Shown here: positions 1 to 7,564 of the stretch, one piece after another
Position numbering within the stretch: position 1 is the first letter of the stretch
Layout of the letters: every line of letters begins with the position of its first letter
Origin: Dietzia massiliensis
Lineage (GTDB): Bacteria; Actinomycetota; Actinomycetes; Mycobacteriales; Mycobacteriaceae
Direction: 5' to 3'
Length of the DNA stretch: 35,790 bases
Assembly (NCBI RefSeq): GCF_018390595.1
Contig: NZ_JAHBAV010000037.1
Span: 1-35,790 of the forward strand
The notes under the pieces: model-generated
Databases searched by the model: none
What the model saw: the letters and a program-made list of their open reading frames with translations, nothing else
What the model was told of the DNA's origin: nothing
Translations under genes and position numbers: made by a program

Positions 1-1526
1 GGCGGCCCCCACGCCCTGCCTGACAAGCTCCCGCTTGAGGATCTTGTTGGTCGCCGTGGTGGGCAGGTCCACGGAGATCCGGCCCCAGCGCGGCCACGCC
101 TTGGGCGACAGGTCCGGCTGCGAGGCGAGGAACTGCTCGAAGGCGGCCGGCTCCAGCTCCGAGTCGTGGGGGGGACGATCGCCGCGGCGAGCTGGTCGCC
201 CACCCCGCGCGGGTCCGGCAGCCCGTAGACCGCCACCCGGGACACCGCCGGGTGGCGGAGCAGGATCTCCTCGACGATGCCGGTGGCCATGTTCTCGCCG
301 TCGACGCGCAGCCAGTCCCCGCTGCGGCCGGCCAGGTAGATGAAGCCGTCCGCGTCGCGGTAGGCCAGGTCGCCCGACCAGTACATCCCGTCTTTCATAC
401 GGTCCGACGTCGCCTTGTCGTCGTTGTAGTAGCCGGCGAAGAACCCCGCCCCTTGTGTGTTCACGAGTTCGCCCACACACTCGTCGAGGTTGGCGACCTT
501 GCCGTCGTCGTCATATATCGCGCGCGGACAATCCTGGCCGGTGACGGGGTCGTACACGGCGACCCCCGGGAACGGCACCCCGATGGACTCGAGCGGCGAC
601 TCCTCGGTGCGGGTGATGATGATCGCCAGCTCCGTGGAGCCGTAGGCGTCCCAGACGCGGCAGCCGAAGCGCTCGGCGAACGCGGGGATGTCCTTGGCGG
701 CGGCCTCATTGCCGAAGGCCGCGCGAAGGGTGGTCTGCGCGTCGTCCGGGCGGGCCGGGGTGTCGAGGATGTAGGCCAGCGGCTTGCCGACGTAGTTCAT
801 GTAGGTCACGCCGTAGCGGCGGATGTCGTCGCCGAACCGGGACGCGCTGAAGCGCCGGGCCAGCGCCATGGTCGCGCCCGCCGCGATGGCAGGGGAGAAG
901 CCGCCCATGATGGCGTTGGAGTGGAACAGCGGCATCGACAGGTACGCGACGTCGTCCGGGGTCAGGCCGAAGTTCTGCGCGAGGTTCTCGCCGGACATCG
1001 TCACGGTGAAGTTGCCGACCTGCACCGCCTTCGGGTCGCCCGAGGTGCCGGAGGTGAAGATGAGCATGAACGGGTCCATCGCCTCGACCGGCGGCGGATC
1101 CTGCGGCGCCGACGAGGCCGCCACCAGGGCCGCCCACTCATCGGAGTCCGTGTCGACCACACTGACCTGCCCCAGGTCGAGTCCGTCGAGCAGGTGCTTG
1201 AGCTCGGAGTCCGTGAGGATGACCTGGCACTCGGCCTTGCGGATGTCGCGGGCGAGGCCCTCGCCGCGGCGGGTCGCGTTGAGGCCGACGGTGACGTAGC
1301 CGCCCGCCGCTCCGGCGGCCAGCGCGTAGAGCATCTCCGGCGTGTTCTCCAGCAGTGTCGCGACGTGGCGGGGGCGGCCGGGGTCCAGCATCGCGGTGAC
1401 CGCGCCCGCGCGGGCGTCGGCGCCGGCGAGGTAGTCGCGCCAGGTGATCGAGGCGTCCTCGTAGCGGATCGCGGTGGAGTCCGAGTCGGCGTGGCGGCGG
1501 AGTTGTTCGCGGACGGTGTCGGCCAT
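1..1526 (-). CDS. FadD17-like fatty-acyl-CoA synthetase (3' end off the window, frameshifted)
   Basis: An AMP-forming acyl-CoA ligase that would activate a fatty or steroid side-chain acid to its CoA thioester through an acyl-adenylate in the cytoplasm. The ATG at 1524-1526 begins MADTVREQLRRHADSDS and reads cleanly for about 450 codons. The phosphate-binding motif LIFTSGTSGDPK lies near residues 152-163, followed by a YGSTE-type segment and a GRSGDWLRVDGEN hinge. It is clearly paralogous to the synthetase at 28446-30173 (shared LLEN.PE, N.TRRG.., DDVAY..MPLFH). At the G7 run at 168-174 (C7 on the coding strand) the frame breaks: the expected tail (PPHDSELEPAAFEQFLASQ, then DLPTTATNKILKREL with the catalytic-lysine region) continues in another frame. 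One extra C would restore it. This is either a sequencing error or a real frameshift. The stop codon lies beyond the left edge. A perfect palindrome sits about 50 bp upstream. Function is known from the family; the substrate is not visible. Confidence 0.85.
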   Translation of the reverse strand, partial: MADTVREQLRRHADSDSTAIRYEDASITWRDYLAGADARAGAVTAMLDPGRPRHVATLLENTPEMLYALAAGAAGGYVTVGLNATRRGEGLARDIRKAECQVILTDSELKHLLDGLDLGQVSVVDTDSDEWAALVAASSAPQDPPPVEAMDPFMLIFTSGTSGDPKAVQVGNFTVTMSGENLAQNFGLTPDDVAYLSMPLFHSNAIMGGFSPAIAAGATMALARRFSASRFGDDIRRYGVTYMNYVGKPLAYILDTPARPDDAQTTLRAAFGNEAAAKDIPAFAERFGCRVWDAYGSTELAIIITRTEESPLESIGVPFPGVAVYDPVTGQDCPRAIYDDDGKVANLDECVGELVNTQGAGFFAGYYNDDKATSDRMKDGMYWSGDLAYRDADGFIYLAGRSGDWLRVDGENMATGIVEEILLRHPAVSRVAVYGLPDPRGVGDQLAAAIVPPTTRSWSRPPSSSSSPRSRTCRPRRGRAGAGSPWTCPPRRPTRSSSGSLSGRAWGP

Positions 1527-1576
1527 GTGGATTTTCCTTCACAGACGTGAGTGTGATCTGGTTCATAGACACATGG

Positions 1577-1592
1577 ACTGACGGCCGTCAGT
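1577..1592. promoter_or_regulatory. 16-bp perfect palindrome, candidate repressor operator of the first acyl-CoA synthetase
   Basis: ACTGACGGCCGTCAGT is a perfect inverted repeat centred about 58 bp upstream of the ATG at 1526. Its core TGAC-N4-GTCA is also found at 28378-28389, upstream of the paralogous synthetase. Length and symmetry suit a TetR-family repressor, the usual regulators of fatty-acid genes in this order. The regulator itself is unknown. Confidence 0.5.
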
Positions 1593-1616
1593 GGTTATCG
1601 ACGGATGTGTTCGGCC

Positions 1617-1823
1617 TCAGCCCCAGCCCAGAAACGTGACGCCGAACCACGTCACGGCCAAGACGATTGGAGTGGCGATAAAAATGCCTCTGTTCATGTC
1701 GTTCTCCCACGCCATCTCCTTGAAAAGGCGCTTGAACTCCACCCACCGCGACTCCCAGTAACCCAGTTCGACGCCATCGGGTCCGACGAGGTTATCCCGC
1801 ACGTACCACCGCTTCTTAGTCAT
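1617..1823 (-). CDS. Small single-span membrane protein, third gene of ESX-like cassette 1
   Basis: A 68-residue protein with a charged N-terminal half (WESRWVEFKRLFKEMAWE) and one C-terminal transmembrane helix (about residues 46-66, IFIATPIVLAVTWFGVTFLG). I chose the ATG at 1821-1823, which overlaps the stop of the upstream gene (ATGACTAA) and follows a purine-rich GAGAGGG. A GTG one codon earlier is possible. Its counterpart in cassette 2 (4362-4589) keeps the pattern W..(K/R)W.EFKR.F..MAWE....R and the terminal helix but differs elsewhere. I recognise no named family. By position, immediately after a glycine-zipper protein, it could be a membrane immunity protein or a membrane partner; this is inference only. 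Confidence 0.75.
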   Translation of the reverse strand: MTKKRWYVRDNLVGPDGVELGYWESRWVEFKRLFKEMAWENDMNRGIFIATPIVLAVTWFGVTFLGWG

Positions 1824-2787
1824 CACCCATCACCCTCTCGTATCCCTTATCCGCTACCTTCTGGCCCAGGTAAGAGCCGACGGCGGCACCGATCCCGGCA
1901 CCGACGATCGCACCGAACGGCCCGAGGAACGAGCCCGCCACTGCACCGGCCGCCGCGCCGCCGCCCGCTCCGCCCGCGAGTGCGCCCACTGTCTCTACTG
2001 CGGCCTCCGGCGCCTTCGTTTCCCCCCGGACATAGCCGTGCACGCCGTCATGGACTGTGACGAATGTCCCGAGAGGCCCCGCAGCTTTGCCGAGCCCCCT
2101 CAACCCGGCGGCTGCCGGTCGCCCGAAGTCATCCGGGGCGGGGTTCCTCACGTGCCTGCCCCGGGTTGCCGGATCGAGTTCGTCAGCACGCTTCGGCAGC
2201 GCTTCGGACATCGCCCCCGTCATGGCATCCACGCCACGGCCCGGCCACGGATCGTCCGGGCCCGGTATGGGCGAGCGGTCGACCGCCGGCGGGATCGCGT
2301 GGTGGAGTGCGCCCGTGATCTCGTCGATCTCCCGCGCATAGTGCTCGTCGAGCGAACGCACCGTCTCGATCGCGCCCCTGATCGCCTCGGCGTAAAGGTC
2401 CAGAGTCGCCTGGTCTGCATCTCCGCGATGACCGTCGACCCAGGTCAGCGAGTCGCCGAGGATCTGAAGACCGGCAGCCTCCGCGTCGGCGAGCCGGTCC
2501 TGCAGCGTCGCGAGCGCGGAGCGCAGCGCTTCGGCGGCCCGCCGCAACGCGTCCTCGAGGTCTTCGAGTCCCATCGCGAGCGCCGCGACGTGCCTCTTCT
2601 CGTTCTCCACCGCATCGAGAACCGCGTCGGCGGATCGTCCGTCCCACCCCTCGTCAAGCAGCCCGGCCCCGTCCTCCAGAACACGGCGGGCCCCGTCGGC
2701 CGCGGACACCCTCTTCGACACCGTCTCTCCCGCCGCCAGGACCGCCCCGGGGTTCCACCGGCGAAGTTCCCCCACTGCGTGATTCAT
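1816..2787 (-). CDS. WXG-like helical protein with C-terminal glycine-zipper segment (candidate T7SS substrate), cassette 1
   Basis: A 323-residue protein starting at the ATG at 2785-2787, which overlaps the stop of the upstream small gene (ATGA) and so suggests translational coupling. Residues 1-165 look helical and carry a WDG turn (residues 48-50) between helices, as in the WXG100/LXG/EspB-like families. A conserved loop RSPIPGPDDPWPGRGVDAMT follows (171-190). Residues 265-310 are a long Gly/Ala stretch of G-x3-G type (GAGGGAAAGAVAGSFLG, then GAIVGAGIGAAVGSYLG), a glycine zipper that could insert into membranes. There is no Sec or Tat signal. Its paralog in cassette 2 (4597-5574) is the same length and similar throughout. 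No known toxin domain is recognised. Type VII export with a membrane-active C-terminus is inferred. Confidence 0.75.
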   Translation of the reverse strand: MNHAVGELRRWNPGAVLAAGETVSKRVSAADGARRVLEDGAGLLDEGWDGRSADAVLDAVENEKRHVAALAMGLEDLEDALRRAAEALRSALATLQDRLADAEAAGLQILGDSLTWVDGHRGDADQATLDLYAEAIRGAIETVRSLDEHYAREIDEITGALHHAIPPAVDRSPIPGPDDPWPGRGVDAMTGAMSEALPKRADELDPATRGRHVRNPAPDDFGRPAAAGLRGLGKAAGPLGTFVTVHDGVHGYVRGETKAPEAAVETVGALAGGAGGGAAAGAVAGSFLGPFGAIVGAGIGAAVGSYLGQKVADKGYERVMGDD

Positions 2788-3091
2788 CGCCCGGCCACCG
2801 ATCCGAGTAGGGCGGCGAACTCCTCGTCGGAGGCCTCGAGGAACCGGTGCGCCTCGTGCGCGAAGTCCGCCAGGCCACCGAGCCGCCCGGCGCTCCGCGA
2901 GGCGCACACCGCTGCCGCGCCGCAGGCCCGGTCGAGAGCCTGCTGGATCGCCGACCCTCCGGGCAGACCCTCACCAGATCTTCGGCGACCTCGTCGAACG
3001 CGATGCTTCCGGACATCTCCCCGGCGTCGCGGAACACAGAGACCGCCTCCGCGATCTTCGCGGCGTCCGCCCTGATCGTCCCGTCGGGCAC
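2784..3091 (-). pseudogene. EspC/WXG100-like small helical protein, cassette 1, one-base frameshift
   Basis: The GTG at 3089-3091 follows a good ribosome site (GAGGAG). The frame reads VPDGTIRADAAKIAEAVSVF and continues to DEVAEDL near 2974. The remainder, LPGGSAIQQALDRACGAAA to DEEFAALLGSVAGR, lies in another frame ending at 2784. The intact paralog at 5571-5879 aligns over its whole length and is 309 nt; this copy is 308 nt, so a single G/C has been lost at the CC at 2974-2975. Read as given, translation would run on out of frame to about 2654. The fold resembles the EspC/WXG100 group: about 100 residues, two helical halves, a central GGSA turn. It may act as the helical partner of the downstream protein. 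Either a recent pseudogene or a base-calling error. Confidence 0.7.
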
Positions 3092-3157
3092 CTGAGCTCC
3101 TCGTCGTCGTCATACCCACGTCGTCACGTCCCAGCACGCTTAGCGGCCGTCACCCAG

Positions 3158-3187
3158 TACGACGTGCCGGGCGCGCCGAACGGTTCC
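3158..3187 (-). promoter_or_regulatory. ECF-sigma-like promoter of cassette 1
   Basis: On the minus strand GGAAC (3187-3183) is followed after exactly 18 nt by CGTCGTA (3164-3158), about 67 bp before the GTG at 3091. The same motif, spacing and distance to the start occur before cassette 2, and the spacer is partly conserved. The pattern resembles the GGAAC/CGTC promoters I recall for mycobacterial ECF factors such as SigM, which is linked to esx genes. Confidence 0.55.
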
Positions 3188-3293
3188 CCTGAATTCGGTC
3201 GCGGTGTACCCCCTCGCCATCTGGGCAGACGACCTGTTCCGCGACGAATCGCTAGTGTGGCGACCTCACCACCCTCGATCTACGGGAGACCAC

Positions 3294-4352
3294 ATGGACG
3301 TCGCCGCCGTGACCGCCGTCGCACCGGACGCGCCGCTGGAGAAGACCACGATCCGCCGCCGGGACACCGGTGCCGAGGACGTGCTCATCGAGATCGAGTT
3401 CGCCGGCATCTGCCACTCGGACATCCACCACGCGCGAGGCGAGTGGGGCCGCACCGTCTACCCGGTGACGACGGGCCACGAGATCGTCGGGATCGTCCGC
3501 GAGGTCGGATCCGAGGTGACCCGCCACAAGGTCGGCGACCGCGTGGGTGTCGGCTGCCTGGTCGGCGCCTGCCACGAGTGCGCCGCGTGCGAAGCCGGCC
3601 AGGAGCAGGAGTGCGAGGTCGGAGCCACCGCGACCTACGGCTCGCCGCTGCCCGAGGGCGACCCGGAGGGCCCGGTCACCAACGGCGGCTACTCCACGCA
3701 CATCGTGGTGGAGGAGCGCATGGTCGTCTCCGTGCCCGAGGGACTCGACCCGGCCGCCGCCGCGCCGCTGCTGTGCGCGGGCATCACGATGTACTCGCCC
3801 CTGCGGCAGTGGAACGTCGGCCCCGGCACGAAGGTCGCGGTGATCGGCATGGGCGGGCTCGGGCACGTGGGCGTGCAGCTCGCCGTGGCCATGGGCGCCG
3901 AGGTCACCGTGTTGTCCCAGAGCACCTCCAAGCGCGACGACTCGCTGAAGTTCGGCGCCGTGGAGCACTACGCGACCGCCGGAGACGAGGGCAGGGAGAA
4001 CCTGCGGGCGCTCCGCGGGAGCTTCGACGTCATCCTCAACACCGTCTCCGCCAACCTGCCCCTGGACCGGTACCTCGCCCTGCTCAAGCCCCGCGGCGCC
4101 ATGGTGGAGATCGGCATCCCGAGTGAGCCGATGTCCCTGCGGGCGGGGTCGGTGACCGGCGGCCGCAAGATCCTCACCGGCTCGATGATCGGCGGTATCC
4201 CCGAGACGCAGGAGATGCTGGACTTCTGCGCCGAGCACGGGATCACCGCGCAGATCGAACTCATCTCGGCCGATCAGATCAACGAGGCGTGGGACCGCGT
4301 GGTAGCCTCCGACGTCCGGTACCGGTTCGTGATCGGCGCCAAGACGTTCTAG
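3294..4352 (+). CDS. Zinc-dependent NAD(P) alcohol dehydrogenase (MDR family, AdhC/CAD-like)
   Basis: A 352-residue medium-chain dehydrogenase that would interconvert alcohols and aldehydes in the cytoplasm using NAD(P)(H). The catalytic zinc ligands are visible: Cys40 (GICHSD), His62 in GHE, and Cys161. The structural zinc loop has Cys93, Cys96, Cys99 and Cys107 ([17 protein letters not shown]). The cofactor fold has GMGGLG at 185-190. Length is normal for the cinnamyl-alcohol dehydrogenase/AdhC branch. The ATG at 3294 follows GGGAG at a suitable distance; longer in-frame starts would add unrelated residues. It sits alone on the plus strand between the two ESX-like cassettes, convergent with the second one with only 9 bp between stops. 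Its presence there may simply reflect where the cassette duplicated. The physiological substrate cannot be read from sequence. Confidence 0.93.
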   Translation: MDVAAVTAVAPDAPLEKTTIRRRDTGAEDVLIEIEFAGICHSDIHHARGEWGRTVYPVTTGHEIVGIVREVGSEVTRHKVGDRVGVGCLVGACHECAACEAGQEQECEVGATATYGSPLPEGDPEGPVTNGGYSTHIVVEERMVVSVPEGLDPAAAAPLLCAGITMYSPLRQWNVGPGTKVAVIGMGGLGHVGVQLAVAMGAEVTVLSQSTSKRDDSLKFGAVEHYATAGDEGRENLRALRGSFDVILNTVSANLPLDRYLALLKPRGAMVEIGIPSEPMSLRAGSVTGGRKILTGSMIGGIPETQEMLDFCAEHGITAQIELISADQINEAWDRVVASDVRYRFVIGAKTF

Positions 4353-4361
4353 GGGTGGGCG

Positions 4362-4589
4362 TCAGGTTTCACCGGTGAACCACATCCAGATGAATGTCGC
4401 CACGAATCCCACCGTCGAGAGGATGAGAACGGTCCGGCTGTAGTGATCCTCCCAGGCCATCTGGATGAACCGCCGCTTGAACTCTTCCCACTTGCCGTCC
4501 CAGAATCCGGGTTCCGGTTCCAGGGCGGGGTGTTCGTAGGGGTGCGGGTCGCGTTCCGACGGGTCGTCCCATCTCTGCCCATACCTCAT
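4362..4589 (-). CDS. Small single-span membrane protein, third gene of ESX-like cassette 2
   Basis: A 75-residue protein. Residues 1-30 are acidic and Pro/His-rich, residues 30-48 hold the conserved W..KWEEFKRRF..MAWE block, and residues about 53-71 form one transmembrane helix (VLILSTVGFVATFIWMWF). The ATG at 4587-4589 lies 7 bp after the stop of the upstream glycine-zipper gene, with GAGAGG as ribosome site. It is homologous to the 68-residue protein at 1617-1823 but has a longer N-terminal extension and a diverged transmembrane segment. This is the pattern expected of a partner or immunity protein that co-varies with its neighbour. Function is not established. Confidence 0.75.
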   Translation of the reverse strand: MRYGQRWDDPSERDPHPYEHPALEPEPGFWDGKWEEFKRRFIQMAWEDHYSRTVLILSTVGFVATFIWMWFTGET

Positions 4590-4596
4590 GGTCGTG

Positions 4597-5574
4597 TCAC
4601 CTCTCTGCCGTGTGGGCCCGGTACCGGTCGTGAGCCAAATCGCCCGCCTGCTGTCCCAGGTACGTCCCGACGGCCGCACCGATGCCGGCGCCGATGAACG
4701 TGCCGAGGGGACCGAACATCGTTCCTGCGACGGCGCCGGCTGCGGCGCCTCCGAGCGCGCCGCCACCCAGAGCCCCGAGGGTCTCCGCGACGGCCTCGCC
4801 GGTCGACGTCTTCCCCTGGGCGTGGGCCTTCACGCCGTCGTACACCGTAAGCCCGCCACCGACCGGACCGGCGACCCTACCGAGTCCCCGCAGTCCTGTC
4901 GCCGCGGCTCTGCCGAAGTCGTCAGGGGCCGGGTTGAGCATGTGCTTCCCCCGCGTCAGTGGATCGAGTTCATCGGCGACGTCCGGATAGCCCCGAGACG
5001 CGGCCCCAGTCATCGCGTCCACACCGCGACCGGGCCACGGGTCGTCCGGGCCCGGGATCGGCGACCGGTCGACCTCGGGTGGGATCGCGGCGTGCAGCCG
5101 GGCGGCGATCCCGTCTATCTGGCGCCCGTAGTGATCATCGAGGGAGCGCACGGTGTCGACCGCGGAGCTGATCGCCTCCGCATGCTCATCTACCGTCGAG
5201 TGATCGATGTCGTCGCGACCAGACAACGGACGCACCGACGATTCGCCCACCTGCAGTCCGGCTGCCTCGGCATCGGCGATCCGATCTCGAACCGTCTGAA
5301 CTGCCGGCCCCAGCGCAGCGTGCGAGTTCCGGAGAGCATCAGCCAGATCCTCGAGTCCGTCAGCCAGCGTGCTGACGTGCGACTTCTCACATTCCACGGT
5401 GTCGAGGACGGCGTCAGCGGCCGCCCCGTCCCAGCCATCATCCAGCTCCACCGCACCGTCGACCAGGTCCCTCCGGAGGCCCTGCGCCACCGAGTGCTGC
5501 CGGCCGACCTCGCCGCCGGCCCCCGCCAATGCGGACACGTCCCAACGACGAATGTCCGCGACTGTCCAGCTCAC
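4597..5574 (-). CDS. WXG-like helical protein with C-terminal glycine-zipper segment, cassette 2
   Basis: A 325-residue paralog of the protein at 1816-2787. The GTG at 5572-5574 overlaps the TGA of the upstream small gene (GTGA). The N-terminal helical region keeps the ELDDGWDG turn, and the middle keeps DRSPIPGPDDPWPGRGVDAMTG almost unchanged. The C-terminal region has GALGGGALGGAAAGAVAGTMFG followed by GTFIGAGIGAAVGTYLGQQ, a glycine zipper. Divergence is greatest in helices around residues 10-45 and 85-130 and at the extreme C-terminus. The strongly conserved proline-rich loop between helical and zipper regions suggests a shared contact or processing point. Export by a type VII system and a membrane-active role are inferred; neither an ESX core gene nor a classical enzymatic toxin domain is present in the window. 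Confidence 0.78.
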   Translation of the reverse strand: MSWTVADIRRWDVSALAGAGGEVGRQHSVAQGLRRDLVDGAVELDDGWDGAAADAVLDTVECEKSHVSTLADGLEDLADALRNSHAALGPAVQTVRDRIADAEAAGLQVGESSVRPLSGRDDIDHSTVDEHAEAISSAVDTVRSLDDHYGRQIDGIAARLHAAIPPEVDRSPIPGPDDPWPGRGVDAMTGAASRGYPDVADELDPLTRGKHMLNPAPDDFGRAAATGLRGLGRVAGPVGGGLTVYDGVKAHAQGKTSTGEAVAETLGALGGGALGGAAAGAVAGTMFGPLGTFIGAGIGAAVGTYLGQQAGDLAHDRYRAHTAER

Positions 5575-5879
5575 CGCCGGGCCACCGCTGCGAGGAGAGC
5601 CGCGAAGTCCTCATCCTCGGCCTCGAGGAACCGGTGCGCCTCGGCCGCGAAGTCGGCCAGGCCCCCGAGCCGACCCGCGATTCTCTCGGCGCACACCGCT
5701 GCCGCACCGCACGCCCGGTCCACCGCCTGCTCGATCGCCGACCCGCCCGGAAGACCGCCGCCCAGCCGCGCCGCGACCTCGGGAAACATCACCTTCGTGG
5801 CCGCCTCCCCGCAGTCGCGGAACACCGAGACCGCGCTCGCGATCTTCCCGGCATCCGCCCTGATCGTCCCGTCGGGCAC
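5571..5879 (-). CDS. EspC/WXG100-like small helical protein, cassette 2 (intact)
   Basis: A 102-residue protein. The start is the GTG at 5877-5879, preceded by GAGGAGGG. It begins VPDGTIRADAGKIASAVSVF and ends AEDEDFAALLAAVARR. The composition and length match EspC/WXG100-type proteins: an N-terminal helix, a GGLPGGSA turn near residues 40-48 and a long C-terminal helix ending in acidic and alanine-rich sequence (compare the ADEAFA-like ends of EspC members). It has two cysteines near residues 57 and 63 and one at 23. The downstream gene overlaps its stop, so the two proteins are probably made together and may form a complex, as EsxA/EsxB or LXG partner proteins do. The family link is by eye and moderate. 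Confidence 0.75.
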   Translation of the reverse strand: MPDGTIRADAGKIASAVSVFRDCGEAATKVMFPEVAARLGGGLPGGSAIEQAVDRACGAAAVCAERIAGRLGGLADFAAEAHRFLEAEDEDFAALLAAVARR

Positions 5880-5940
5880 GAGCCCTCCTCGTCGTCGTTC
5901 CGGTTTACTACCGGGACGCCCCCGTGGCGTCCTCACCATG

Positions 5941-5970
5941 TACGACGCGCGCCCCACGCCGATCGGTTCC
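5941..5970 (-). promoter_or_regulatory. ECF-sigma-like promoter of cassette 2
   Basis: GGAAC (5970-5966 on the minus strand), 18 nt, then CGTCGTA (5947-5941), about 62 bp before the GTG at 5879. It is identical in both boxes and spacing to the element at 3158-3187. The flanking bases are also alike, while the rest of the 200-bp intergenic regions differs. Confidence 0.55.
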
Positions 5971-6089
5971 CCCGTGTCGTACCCGTGGTGTGTACTCGGG
6001 AGTGTGGAAGGGACACCGGTCACCGCCGGTTCCACCCACGACCCGGCGGCGTCGCCCGGCGTCGGGACCTCTCCCTCGAGGAGTGCACC

Positions 6090-6680
6090 ATGTCGCTCAC
6101 CTGGACCCCCACCCTCGACCGCGCGCTCGCGGTCGCCGCCCGCTGCCACGCCGGCCAGACCCGCAAGGACGACCCGACGCCCTACATCGCCCACCCGGTC
6201 GCGGTGGCGCTGATCGTCTCCGACTTCACCGACGACGAGGACGTGGCGGTCGCGGCGCTCCTGCACGACGTGCTGGAGGACGTGCCGCCATCGGTGTACT
6301 CGGCCGACGACATGACCGCCGAGTTCGGCGAGCGGGTCACGGAACTCGTCCGCGGGGTGTCCGAGGAGAAGACCGCCGGGGAGGAGACCCCGCCGTGGCG
6401 GGTCCGCAAGGAGGGCTACCTCGCGCGACTGGCCGAGGACTCCCACGAGTGCCTGCTCATCTCGGCCGCCGACAAGATTCACAATCTGCGCTCGATGGTC
6501 ACCGCGCACGAGCGGCTGGGCGGTGACATGTGGGGCCTGTTCAACGCCGGGCCGGAGGAGAAACTGTGGTTCTACCGCGCGATCGCCGACGCCGTCGCCG
6601 AACGGCTCGGTGACTGCACCGCCTCGCGAGAACTCCGCCGGGCGGTCGACGACGTGGCCGCCCTCGCGCCGGTGGGGTGA
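6090..6680 (+). CDS. HD-domain phosphohydrolase, MESH1/SpoT-hydrolase-like
   Basis: A 196-residue stand-alone HD protein. The motifs match the (p)ppGpp hydrolase fold of MESH1 and the RelA/SpoT N-terminus: HAGQTRKDD near residue 20, YIAHPVAVA with His35, LLHDVLED with His59-Asp60 and Asp63, and AADKIHNLRSM with Asp128. No synthetase or regulatory domain follows, so it is a small hydrolase, possibly acting on alarmones or other nucleotides as MESH1 does. The ATG at 6090 is preceded by GAGGAG. The upstream 210-bp region is shared with the divergent cassette 2. The next gene begins 4 bp after its stop, so the two are cotranscribed. The substrate is inferred. Confidence 0.82.
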   Translation: MSLTWTPTLDRALAVAARCHAGQTRKDDPTPYIAHPVAVALIVSDFTDDEDVAVAALLHDVLEDVPPSVYSADDMTAEFGERVTELVRGVSEEKTAGEETPPWRVRKEGYLARLAEDSHECLLISAADKIHNLRSMVTAHERLGGDMWGLFNAGPEEKLWFYRAIADAVAERLGDCTASRELRRAVDDVAALAPVG

Positions 6681-6684
6681 CGTC

Positions 6685-7551
6685 ATGCAGGACCACCGCC
6701 TCGGACCGGGTAGCGCCTCCCTGCGCCCGGCGGACGACCCGTGGCACGACTTCGAGCACACCCTCACCGGACATCTCCGCAGGCCCGGGGCGGTGGGCGC
6801 GATGGAGTTCCGCGCACCGTCACAACCGTCCGGCGGACAGGGGCGGTGCACCGTCCAACTGGCGGCGGGCGGGGCGGTCGCCTGGGTGACCGCCCGCCCC
6901 GCCGGGCACGACCTCGTCGAGGAGATGATCGCGCACACCGCCCCCACCGCGCCGGCGCCTATCGCCCGGGCGGTGGTCGACGCCTGCCGCGACCGGCTGG
7001 GAGTCCCACACCCCCAGTTGCTCACCCTCCGGAGCGAGGGGACGGTCGGCCGCTATACCGGCGCGCTCAGGCTCATCCGGTCCGATTCCGTACCCGTCGG
7101 ACGCGACCCCGCCGACTACCCCAACCCGATCGACGTGGCCGTCGAGGTCGAGGACCACGTGGACGCCCGCGAGCGGTACGAGGCGATCATCGAACAGGTG
7201 ACCGGCCGGCCGTGCGTGGTAGACGAGCTCGGCCACCTGGTCTTCGACCACGTCGGCCACCGGATGCACGTCTCGTTCACGGAGGACGAGCCGTTCGCCC
7301 GCATCTGGGCGTGGGTCGTCCGAGGTGTGCGTTCCCGCGCCGAGGCCGCTCTGGAGATCGCGCGCCTCAACCTGGACGACGACCTCACCTCGTGGGTCCT
7401 CGACGGTCGCCACGTCATGCAGCGCACCACCGTGCCCGTCGCCCCGTTCCTGCCCCGCCACGCCCAGCACGCACTCGAGCACTTCCTGCTCACCTACGCT
7501 GCCACGCGCGGCCAGGTCGCAGCGCGGTTGGGCCCGCGTACGCGGAGTTAA
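6685..7551 (+). CDS. YbjN / TY-Chap-like domain protein
   Basis: A 288-residue protein of a family common in actinobacteria. The N-terminal half is variable. The C-terminal half (about residues 185-275) reads as a chaperone-like alpha/beta domain: VDELGHLVFDHVGHRMHV, then FARIWAWVVRGV, then IARLNLDDDLTSWVLDGRHV and a helix ending HALEHFLLTYAA. This pattern of short strand, paired helices and an N.DD...W.L strand resembles YbjN and type-III-chaperone-like (TY-Chap) domains. No catalytic residues stand out. The ATG at 6685 is 4 bp after the HD gene's stop, indicating one transcription unit. A regulatory or chaperone role is inferred. I could not assign a specific partner, and confidence in the family name is moderate. 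Confidence 0.6.
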   Translation: MQDHRLGPGSASLRPADDPWHDFEHTLTGHLRRPGAVGAMEFRAPSQPSGGQGRCTVQLAAGGAVAWVTARPAGHDLVEEMIAHTAPTAPAPIARAVVDACRDRLGVPHPQLLTLRSEGTVGRYTGALRLIRSDSVPVGRDPADYPNPIDVAVEVEDHVDARERYEAIIEQVTGRPCVVDELGHLVFDHVGHRMHVSFTEDEPFARIWAWVVRGVRSRAEAALEIARLNLDDDLTSWVLDGRHVMQRTTVPVAPFLPRHAQHALEHFLLTYAATRGQVAARLGPRTRS

Positions 7552-7564
7552 CGCAAGTTTCTTC

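Noticed and set aside
252..1550. 432-codon open frame on the plus strand
   Set aside because: Antisense shadow of the acyl-CoA synthetase: Val/Arg/Gly/Ala-rich with no family resemblance, while the minus strand has a clear FadD reading.
4368..4379. TTCACCGGTGAA palindrome
   Set aside because: Lies inside the coding end of the small membrane gene; likely chance in GC-rich coding DNA, and it has no T-run for a terminator.
4588..6213. 541-codon plus-strand frame over cassette 2
   Set aside because: Low-complexity Arg/Pro/Ser composition opposite three convincing overlapping genes; a GC-driven shadow.
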